From NCBI RefSeq assembly GCF_004027225.2, contig NC_044289.2, forward strand, positions 11,742,354 through 11,806,353: a stretch of DNA of 64,000 nucleotides, read 5' to 3'. The notes below the pieces were generated by a model. It searched no databases, was not told the origin of the DNA, and saw only the letters and a list, made by a program, of their open reading frames with translations. Position numbers and translations under genes: made by a program. Each line of letters begins with the position of its first letter. The stretch's first letter is position 1. Below are positions 22,691 through 50,910 of the stretch, in pieces. The stretch comes from Strigops habroptila. Taxonomy: Eukaryota > Chordata > Aves > Psittaciformes > Psittacidae.

Positions 22691-24596
22691 ATGGAGCTGC
22701 CTGTGAGCCGTGTGCTGGCCTTCGGTGAGTGCCAGGGGCTGTGTGGGCTCTCAGAGGGTGACGTGAGGCATCCGGAGACTCCACAGAGACGTTACACAGC
22801 TGCTTCTCCTGCAGGCGCTTGGCTGGTGGTACAGAGCAAGGCTGCAGCTGGTGAGTACCATGAGGAGGTAAATGGGGAGTTTGGACACATCTCTGATCCC
22901 TCACCCATATCCCAGGGCTCTTCCCCAGCACCACAGAACAAAACTTGCCCCTGTGTGGACATGGGGCCTGAAGCCATCTCCAGGCTCACCACGGGGCAGC
23001 AGGCGCTGGGGGCTCGTGTCTGCGTGGCAGCATCTCTCTCCCTGTGCAGGTGCCCCCACCATCTCTATCTTCCTGAAGCCGCCTGGGGTGATCCCACCAG
23101 GAGGCTCCACTACCATCTGCTGCCATTGCCAGTGTGACGATGGGAATGTTGTGCTGTACAAGGATGGCCAACAGCTCCGTATCCTGGAGCTGCGTGACGG
23201 CAGGGCCGAGTTCCCCATCTCTAATGCCACCCAAGAGGACGCAGGTCCCTACAGCTGCCATTACCTGGCTGGAGGCACTGTCCTGGCTCGCAGCGAGACC
23301 CTGGAAATCATGGTGGAAGGTGAGGGATGTGCTCTTACCTCTTCACGTGGGGTCAGGCTCCACACGGATGCACGTAGCCACTTGGCTTCCCCATCCGCAT
23401 GGTGGGCAGGGTTTTTCCCTTCCTCCCTGGCTTGCAGAGGTGGGGACCATCTTTACCTCTGCCTGAGTGAGGTGGTGGGGTCATGGAGATGCTGGTGGCT
23501 CCCAGCACCATGTTAAAGCCCAGCACACCTTCTCATGCCCTCTTCTCTCCCCATAGAGTTCCATCTCCCCAAACCTGTCCTCTCTGTCCTGCCTGGACTT
23601 GAGGTGGCTGCAGGAGCTTATGTGACTTTCCGCTGCACCATCACACACGCCAGTGCTGGCTGTTTCCTGTACCTGGAGGGCCAGGACAAAGCCCTTGACT
23701 TACTTCCAAAGGATCAAGATGATTTCAACCTCTCCCGTGTGCATAAAGGCAACGAGGGCCGCTACAGCTGCCAGTGCTTCACCAAGGGTGCTTTGTGGAA
23801 CTGGTCTGATGTCAGCAATAGCCTGGATTTGGTGGTGAAAGGTGAGACATCCTCCCCAGCTGCATCCAACTCTTCTCTTCCTCTGTTGCCACATCCTGGG
23901 AGAACTAGAAAAGAGGATGCGGAGGAGGGAAGCAGGTGTAATAGGGCTCCAAGCAGATGATTACAGCTTCCTTCAGGCATGTGTGAGCCTTGCCAGCTCC
24001 TCAGACACCCTACAGATGACCTGGGCAAGGGTCCCAGGGACAGTCGTACACTTGTCACAGCCCTGTGGCACCATCTGCCTGGCACGGGTGGGTGAGGGCC
24101 AGCTCCATGTCCCTGTCCTCCTCTGTCACTGGTACCACTGGGGGGGGCAGGTAAGAGGCTGTGGGTATGGGGTGGCCCAGGGGCAGGCATGAGGGAGGTA
24201 GAGCCCTTGGGGCTCCTTGTGAACCCTTTATCTCTCTTTAGCCCAGCAGTGTCCCCTTGTCCATGTGTCTGTCTGTCCTGGGAGCCCCACGTGTGCCCCT
24301 TCTGTCCCCTTGGGTCCCCTGTTTCCCCTATGGGAGGGCTCCTTGTGGGGGTCCCCAGTGACCGTCCCTTCCTGTCCCCTGCAGATTACACCTGGAGCAA
24401 CGTGGTGCGCCTGGCCCTGGGCGCTGCCGTCCTCGTCCTGCTGGGGCTCATTGTGGCCGAGGACAGGCACGGCCACTGCTGCATGTGGCTCGGGTGGGAG
24501 AGGCGGGCGCGCTGCTCCCTGCGCCCAGAGCTCCCCACGACTGGGAGCAGGATGGGAACACTGGGATTCCTCCAGCATCTCCTCACAGTGCGATAA
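22691..24596 (+). CDS. Two-Ig-domain activating-type leukocyte receptor (LRC/GPVI/IgY-receptor-like)
   Basis: Five exons: 22691-22724, 22815-22850, 23050-23319, 23557-23841 and 24385-24596, giving 278 residues. All introns are GT-AG and phase 1. The signal peptide is split over two exons and the second is 36 nt, the size characteristic of leukocyte receptor complex genes (classical Fc-receptor genes use 21 nt). Two C2-type Ig domains follow (about 24-113 and 114-208), with DAGPYSC and GRYSC motifs and sequons NAT, NLS and NWS. The membrane segment (about 214-236) starts NVVRLALG, with Arg217. That matches GPVI/FCAR-like receptors, which pair with the FcR gamma chain. The roughly 40-residue tail is Cys/Arg-rich with no ITAM or ITIM. 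A chicken IgY Fc receptor of this family lies on chromosome 20 outside the LRC; it has four Ig domains, so orthology is possible but unproven. Ligand unknown. Confidence 0.85.
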
Positions 24597-24758
24597 ACCA
24601 CCACCCCCCATCGGCTGGCTCCGGAGGCACTGGGCAGGATGGGAGAGGGAGACCTCATGGCAGGGGGTGCATGCAGTGTGTGTGCCTGTCCCTTCCCGTC
24701 TGTCACCAGGGCTGAATAACCAGTGTCCAGCTGCAAAGACTTCCACCGCTCACAGTCG

Positions 24759-24764
24759 TTTATT
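24759..24764 (-). terminator. Candidate AATAAA for L3MBTL1
   Basis: Reading down the gene strand from the L3MBTL1 stop at 28677, I found no AATAAA or ATTAAA before this one. If used, the 3' UTR would be about 3.9 kb and would overlap the 3' end of the Ig receptor gene. A non-canonical signal nearer the stop is equally possible. Confidence 0.3.
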
Positions 24765-24800
24765 ACTTTAAAACACTGACGAAACACATCACGCTGTCAT

Positions 24801-24848
24801 CTATATATATAAATTTACTTTCAGACAGCTATAAATTTATATATATAG
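24801..24848. repeat. Perfect 17-bp inverted repeat with 14-nt loop
   Basis: The arms at 24801-24817 (ctatatatataaattta) and 24832-24848 are exact reverse complements, separated by 14 nt. It is very AT-rich. It lies just past the Ig receptor stop codon, where it would be transcribed in that gene's 3' UTR and possibly in the 3' UTR of convergent L3MBTL1. Confidence 0.85.
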
Positions 24849-24947
24849 GACCTTTAAACCTCTTTATACTCAGGACACAAAGTTCCAGAATAGCTTCACT
24901 GGCTACAACAAAAGTAGTTTCGTTATGAAAACACAAATATCAAAAAT

Positions 24948-24967
24948 GGGGGGGGGGGGGGGGGGGG
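24948..24967. repeat. G20 homopolymer
   Basis: A run of twenty consecutive G on the plus strand, between AT-rich sequence and 'aagagaaagaaatt'. The length is likely polymorphic or imprecise in the assembly. Confidence 0.9.
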
Positions 24968-24978
24968 AAGAGAAAGAA

Positions 24979-24984
24979 ATTAAA
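24979..24984 (+). terminator. Candidate ATTAAA for the Ig receptor gene
   Basis: This is the first common hexamer I find downstream of the stop codon at 24594-24596, just after the poly-G tract. It would give a 3' UTR of about 400 nt that includes the inverted repeat. Confidence 0.35.
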
Positions 24985-27900
24985 AAACAAGTGCAAAATG
25001 AATGAAAGTGCAAAAAAGCTTTTGCTGCCAGAACCAGGCTCCTGCCCCAATGCACCTTCCCCTGTGCCCCCTCCAGGGACGAGCAGCCACCGGCCCCAGA
25101 GGGAAGGGGTGGATTAGAGGAAGGGCAGAGCTGCAGCCCCTGGCACCTTCCCTCCCCTCCCAGAGGCTGAGTGAGGAACAGGGGAGCAGAAGTGGCCAAG
25201 TCACATCCCTCTCCCAGCTCCCTCCTCCTCTCCAGAGCCCTCGGTCGCACTCACAGCTCTGGCTTTGCCGCTGCAAAAACTCTGCCAACCCTCTGCCGAG
25301 GCCATGGGGAGGTTTCTGTCTTGTCTCAAAGTGCCTGTGATGGACGTGGAAGGGACCAGGGGAAGGCAGAGGCCGGCCTGGCCACCCTCCTGGCTGCTCT
25401 CATGGGAGATGGAGACCTTGGCCTCGCACCACCACGATGCTGCCCATTTCCATGAGGAGGGAGAAACACCTTCCCCAGAGGCTCCAACTGCTCCCATGCA
25501 CTGGGACAGCCGCAGCCCCCGAGACACTTTGTGCCCGAGTGTGGAGCACATGGTGGGACATCTCCCAAAGCCAACAAGAGCAGCAGAAGCACAGGCTGGG
25601 GGGCCTCCACCCAAAAAGCCATGACTTGAACAAGTCTTCATTGACATAGAAATCTTGGCTGCAGCCACACCTCTCAGAAAGAGCCCAGAGAGGAACCTAT
25701 CGGCCACATTCAGCCCCACTGTCCTTCCCCATGACCTCAGTGACACGGCAGTGAACATCCCCCTGAGGAGTTTGGTTGGGCAACAGGGGAAGGATGAAAA
25801 ACTTTGGTGCTTCTGCCTTGGTCACAGCTGCCCTCGATGCTACCTGAGGGGGGACTCCCAGTCAATGCTCTGTGGAGATGGAGGACCTGCCAAGGCCAAG
25901 GGGGCAGCAAGTCCTTCTCCTGACTTCCTGCTGGGACCAGAGACAACTTCTGCTCACAGAGGACACATCACCCAAGACGCTGGCTCAGAGCCTGCTGCCT
26001 CCACAGCCACAGAGACCACTACATTAAAACCGCGACGCACCAACAGGAGGGGAAATGGTGTTGTGGTACTTCCACAAACACCCATCCACACACACACACG
26101 CACACACACAATGCTTTGAGTTTGGTTTTAAAGAAAACAAGAAGAAGGTTCTAAGTTTTAACAGTAAATAGCCCTTGACCACCTAAAAACCCTGTAACTC
26201 TCACCCAGGCGAATCCAGAAGCTTTGTACCCAAATGGCTGAGTCGGCCCAAGAGAGCCCTGGGGTCCAACCGCACAGCCGGACCCCAGAGCCAAGGGGAG
26301 CACCTCGGCAGCGCTGTCTGGTTTGTGATGCTCGCTCAGAGGGAGGTCAAAAGAGCCCAAGTAAGGCAGCACCCCATGGGCAGAGCTTCCTGCTGGTGCC
26401 CAGGCAGAGCACGGCTTTATGGCACCCAACAGCAGAGCAAGAGCTGATGGTGTTGGTTGTACTTGCGGGTCAGCCGTGGTGTGGCTCATGGCTCCTCTTC
26501 CCCTTCAGCAGGGATCTTCTGAGCTCGCCACCACCTCTGCTCTCCAGGGCAGCATGAGGCTCTCCATCCTTCACGCTGGTTTCAGATCCAACACCAGGGT
26601 AGCATCTCCTCTCCCAGCACCCAGGGGCAGGGCTTAGTCCCTCCCCCAAGAGGAGGAATGAGTTAGCATGACGGCGTGGAGCAGATGAGAATAGGATGCT
26701 TTTGTAAGATGATTCTTCACAAGCTCAATAACCACATCCTGTGAAAGGAGCTGTTCCATTCCAGATCACACCTGGAGAGTGCCAGCACTGTTCACACAGT
26801 CTCACAGCTGAAGGCCCCGGGGCTCCTCTTCTTTCACCCCAGCACACAGTGGCCCAGAAAGAGACTCCCCATCAACTGAAGAGACCAACGTCAGGACCAT
26901 TTACTGTGGATCAAGAGTGACTTGGGGAGTGAGTGTGGGAGCCAGAGATACGGCTGTTATTCCCGCTCCCCCTCTCTCCACAGCTGGCCACAATGCAGTG
27001 CTTGAAGAGATGGAAGAACATACAAAAGGAAAGGAGAGGGAGAGCTGCCTAAATCAAACCCAAGCATTGACAGAACAAATACACAGACTAGTTGCAAGTC
27101 CTGTGTGAAGAGCAAGCAGCAGACGTTTCAAGAGCAGGTCAAATGTGACCCCAAATATTCAGTAACAAAGAGTCAAAGTGCTACATTTCCATGGGAAGCC
27201 TTGAACAGATCAAGCCAGGTGTGACAGTGGCTCCCAAGGCAGTGCTGCTCCAAAACACATTGCTGGTGCACTTGCTAAGGTCTCTTTATCCCTGTCTTTG
27301 GGCACTGGGAAAGGGGGGAAAAAATGCTTTGCTACTGATATGTCATTCTTGGGAATGAGAAGGAAAGTGGATGTGGGACTCAGATCACATCACTGTAGGT
27401 CTGCCAGGACCCCCAGGCATGGTGGCTTTCCTGGCTTTGGAGTCCTAGACCCCATTACAAGGGACGGCATTCCCAAAGCACCTGCACCCTTGTTGAAAAG
27501 GTGTTACCTTACTAAAGGGACAGAAAGCAAGCCAGTTAACTGCTGAACCTCTTTTAGCTGTGCAGGTAAGGGATCCAGGCACAGCAGAAGATCCTGCTCT
27601 TCAAACAGCAAAACCTGGGGGCCTTGTGAGGGCAAAAAAGGGTGAGAAGATGGCTTGGCAGGATTGAGCACCTTCAGAAGCAGATCTGCCTATGGAGGAA
27701 TGGATACTTCTTGTCCTTGGCAGCTGGCTCTGCTCTAGAAAGGGCCTTGTTCCCAACACGTGGAACAAAGAGGGCCCAAGTGTCCTTTGCAGAGCATTTC
27801 CTAACTGCTGCAAGGGGAACAAGTTAATCAAGCATCCTTTCTCCCAGAGATGTGCTGGCCGAGACAGCCTGAAACCCAAGAGGAAATAAAGCTTGTTCTG

Positions 27901-28676
27901 CACCCACCAACCCACCAGGACCACCACCCTGTGGGGCCCTGGGGTGCTGCATTACTGTAAAGAGGACTAAAGCAGAGACACTGGTTGTAGGCAGAGCAGC
28001 AGCCAGGACACGGTGCTCCCTGGAAGGGGCAAGAGTTGGGCCACTGGTTCCCAGTGCAGTGAAGGAGCAAAGCAAAGTCATCATCTGGCCTTAAAATGGG
28101 AAAGTCAAAAGAATTCAGAGACAAAGGCAAAGTGAGCAGAAGCTCCTCGAGAGTGTCCCTGGGAAACGATGTCAGCACAAGCCCCCCCAGAGGAACACAT
28201 TGGGGTAAAAAAAGAAAACCTCTCTCAGCTGCTGAGCAAAGCCAAGACCGGCATTTAAACGGGTGCAAGGACAAATGCAGGCAGTCAGTCCTTCCCTTAC
28301 CTGGGTGACCTGACTGATGGTGTCAGCCCCCAGCTGCTACACCCTCCACACTGCTCCCCTGTCCCTCAACACCCCCCGAACTGGTGCAGTCACAGTGGGA
28401 CAGCGGGCGCTGTTGTCACACTAAGAGAGGCCAGTCCCACATCAACCCTGCAGCACCCCCGAGGCTTGGGGCCAGCCTTTGTCTGGCGCTGGAGGAGAAG
28501 GGCAGTGTGGAGTGGAGAGGAGAGGATGGGAGATGGACTGGTGGGAGAGCAGAGATGCGGCACCCGAGAGGACATGAGCAGGACATGACAAGCTGTGGTC
28601 GGTCAGGGGGAATCTCCGTCCTGACCAGTTTGGCAGCACCGGTGCTAAGGGAGGGTCCCAGCTGGGCGAAGAAAAG
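24985..28676. other. Region between convergent Ig receptor and L3MBTL1 ends
   Basis: No coding exon was recognised on either strand. Part of it is the L3MBTL1 3' UTR on the minus strand, of unknown extent. It includes a CA microsatellite at 26087-26110. Short open frames here lack family similarity and splice support. Confidence 0.5.
26087..26110. repeat. (CA)n microsatellite
   Basis: About twelve CA units interrupted once by CG, in non-coding sequence between the Ig receptor gene and L3MBTL1. Confidence 0.85.
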
Positions 28677-47375
<18,699 letters not shown>

Positions 47376-50300
47376 CTTGCCTGGGCACAGAGCGAGACAC
47401 TGTAAGACAGCAAGACAGAAATGAAGTTGGGTGCAAGTACAGACATGAGAAAGGAATGAGAAAGAGACTCTGGAGGATGGTCCCCTCCCTTTCAACCATC
47501 TCCCAGCAGAAACCCCTGTAAGACATATCAAAGGCCCATTGAACCCAACAAAGAACAGTAGGAAGGTTGGTACCAACATGACCTAGTAAAGCCCCTGTTA
47601 TGAGATCCCAGCTCAGAGCCTGCAAATGCCAAGGGGTTTTTCTTACCTGGCACCACCATAAGATGGTATGAGCACAGCAGGTCCAGCACAAGCTATGGAT
47701 GCTCTTGGCTCCCACTGACACAGGCTGAGGGAGCAGAGGGTTAGCAAATCCTACCCTGGAACAGACCGAGGTTCCTCCACTTCCCCTTCCAGTTCTCCCA
47801 CTGGGCAGTCACCCTTGATCTTCTAACTGCCTGTAGGAGAGAATTTCACAAGTGGCAGGAGTTAACCAGGGGGGGAGGGAACATGAAGTCCATTGGATGC
47901 AGCTGAGTTTCTCACAGGGCTGCTGATGGGTTCAACCCATTTAGCCATGACTTTCAAGAAGTAGGCAAGGTCCTGAGGGCACTACTGGGCTTTACTGCTC
48001 CTGACCAACCTCCCCTGCACCCACAACCCACCATGTCAGCCTCACCACAGCCTGTCTGTGCTGCACTGCAGCAGTGCTGGTCTCCAGCCACTGCCTGGAC
48101 CTGACCTGCTGGCTGGCATCCTGGCTTGATCTCAGACCTTGCCTGGCGACCTGAGCTCTAGGTGGACCTTGCCACAGTGGCCCTGCCATCTGCCTTCCTC
48201 GGTTCCCTGTCCTGGGGTAGCACCTGGCCCCTGTTGTGCCCCAGCAGGCAGGAATTCCACTAACACCATACAGAGACTGAAGAATGTGGGAAGAGACAGA
48301 TTTAATAACCCATTTACAGCCAATCCCCCGAAGCACAGCACTGCTGATCTTCCACTTCTTTACTAGTTTATCCTCTCCCTTGAGCCAAGGCCCATCAGGC
48401 CCTATCACCTCTCCACTGCACACCAGAATCCTTTCTCTCTTTCCCACAAGAAAACCTCACTCCTCTACTCCTCCTTTTAGTTGTTCTGTCCATGTCCAAG
48501 CAAGCAACATCAGGGCTGATCTGTTAGCACTGATGAAACTCTACAGGGTGAATTAGGAAAAGATGAAGACTGAGATAGATGGTAACTAAAAGCCCCTGAT
48601 CTAAGTTGTTTGGTTTGGTTTTCAATTAAAGCCACACAATTATATTTGTACAATTATAAGACAAACCACCATTTCAAAGGCAGAAGACGACAGTAGCTCA
48701 GAGGAACACACACAGTACGACAGTGGGAATCAGCCTGTAACAATGGTGCCTACAGCAGGATGTTGTCAGGAGAACTGAAGGAACTAACCCAGCTGGACAT
48801 CAGACTCCAACTAAAAGCCAAAATGAATTTGGCAGCCAACCTGTCTTGGTGCATCCTAATACCCACTAGGAACCTATCTGCATTCTTAGGCACTTAAACC
48901 CAATATTTATCCTTGATTCATCACTTGCGTCAAATGTTTCAGGGACAACTCCTTGTTTTGTGTGAGCTGTTGATGCTTTTTATGTATTTATTTAAACAGA
49001 ACTTGGGACTGGAAATGCCTAGAAAAGGAAGAGAAATAACTAGATCCAGTGCTTAAGCTGGGTGATGCTCAAACTCACCTCTGTACAACGCTCTGTGATG
49101 TTGGCCAACACCCAACACCAGCGCCCTGGACCAGGGGCTTGGAAAGCAAGCATTTTACACGCAAACCTCCAACTCTGCTGCAGTCTCACACCTGCCCTCT
49201 CACAAACCACGGCAAATGATGATCTGCTCTTTGGAGAGAGGAGGGATACACTATGTGCAAGAGGCCATAGAGGAGCATGGAGAAAAAGTAGCTCCCAGCA
49301 TAGATATGCTGTACAGCCCCATCAACACCTTATAAAGGACAGCCTGGTCAACATATGCGTTTATTTTAATCTCAAAACTGGCTTAAATAACTGTACTTTA
49401 AACAATATTAATATGTTTATTGGCTTTGTGGCTTCTCAGATTGTTAAGTATTCCTGAAATCTGCACTGGTATATGCTGGGAGTCACCCATTTGGAAAGCT
49501 AAAGCTTGACAGAAAAGGACTCGGGGGTCCTGGTGGACACCCCATTGAATATAAGCCAGTAAAAAGGTGAATAGTGTCCCGGGCTCCCTTAGAAGTGTCA
49601 CAGTGCATAGAGGGATCCTTCCGTCTGCCCAGCACTGGTGAGGCCATCCCTGGAATGCTGTGTGGAGCATCCTCTCCATAGCCTGGGCTGTATGTCCTGT
49701 GTCCTGCTAGGCTGGACTTACACCGTCCACACTACAGCACCCTTTCAAGGACTGCAACGGTGTCATCTTCAGGCTCCAGGTCAGCACGTGTTCAAGAAAC
49801 ATCAGAAGGAACATGGTCAAGCGTCCACCCTAGAAGGGGTTTCCAAGCTCTGTGTGTGTCCCAGAGAGGATCCCTTGGGAAAGCCAGGGATGAACAGCTC
49901 CATCCCCTGTCTCTGCTGGACCCCGCTGGGGCAGCGCTTCACCCCACACACCCCCAAACCGGGACCAGTGCCGCCGCACCAGCACAGAACTTGTCCAGCG
50001 GAGCTAAGCACCTGCGTTTCTTTCTCTCTAGTGTTCGGTGAGATACCGCCACAGCTGGGCGTAGCGGCTTGACAAAACACACTTGGCTGCACGTAAACGT
50101 TACACTCCTGAAACGACCGGTCACAGCGGGGCCGCCGGCCCCCGCGGGGCGCAGGGCACGGGCAGGGCACGGGCAGGGCACGGACCGCCCCGCTCCCGCC
50201 GCCAGGTCGCCGCCCCCATCCCGGCCCCCGCTGCGGCCCGGCCGGCACCGTCCCCCCGCCGCCCCGCTCGGCCCGGGCCGCGCCGCCCGCCCGCCCGCGG

Positions 50301-50497
50301 TGCCTCCCGGTGAACGGCGGCCATGGCGGAGCGTCCCTCCCCCGCCGGGCCCGGGGCCGCCCCGCTGCGGGGGGCGGCGCGGAGCGGGCCCGGCCCCGCC
50401 GCCCCGGGCCCCAGCCCCCGCTCACCCAGCCCGGGCCCCGCCTGTGGGGAAGATCCAAGGCGGCGAGGCCGGGCGGGGAAGGCGCCTCGCTCCTTAC
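47376..50497 (-). other. L3MBTL1 5' UTR end and first intron
   Basis: The first coding exon begins at about 47380, after the acceptor CTGTGCCCAG, leaving five untranslated bases before the ATG at 47375. From there to the predicted donor at 50497 no coding exon is seen on either strand. The stretch contains one internal CR1 fragment, listed separately. Confidence 0.5.
49490..49700 (+). repeat. CR1 LINE internal fragment
   Basis: The stretch reads 'cagaaaaggactcgggggtcctggtgga', then '...atccctggaatgctgtgtgga'. This corresponds to the CR1 open-reading-frame 3' portion (EKDLGVLVD...LEYCVQFW). It lacks the terminal part. Confidence 0.7.
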
Positions 50498-50910
50498 CTC
50501 CGCGGCGGGGCCCCGGCAGGCCGCTGACTCCCAGCCGCAGCCGGGGCTGCCCGGCGCGGTGTGCGCTGCGCAGAGCCGCGTTCGGGCGCGCCCGCACCGC
50601 ACGGCCCGGCCCGGTGCTGGCGGGGGCTGCGAGCGGGGCCGCACCGGGCGGGCGTGCGGGCCGGGGGGGGCGGCGGCGGGGTTGGGGGGGGGGGAAAGCC
50701 GGCGGCGGGAGGGGCCGTGCGGGAGCGCGCGCGGGTGCGCGGGTAGGGGGCGGCAGCCGGGCCGGTTGGAACGCATGCACTTAATGAGCGCGTCGCCATG
50801 GCAACCCGCGCATTCCGCCACGCCGCAGTGCCGGGGCCTAATCCCGCCCCAGGATTTCGGGGAGACGGGGAAGGGATGGGGAAAGGGGGGTGTCGCCATG
50901 GCAACGCCCG
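50090..50910. promoter_or_regulatory. CpG island and predicted non-coding first exon of L3MBTL1
   Basis: A very CpG-dense block about 3 kb upstream of the first coding L3MBTL1 exon. On the minus strand a strong donor, GAG|GTAAGGA, ends a candidate non-coding first exon at 50498, so transcription probably starts to its right in the same island. There are also G-runs (near 50665-50700). Long open frames on both strands here are compositional and show no protein similarity. Confidence 0.6.

Noticed and set aside
23842-24384. Possible decayed third Ig exon of the receptor
   Set aside because: The stretch has no pair of Ig cysteine motifs and no acceptor-donor pair keeping phase 1. The two-Ig model reads through cleanly.
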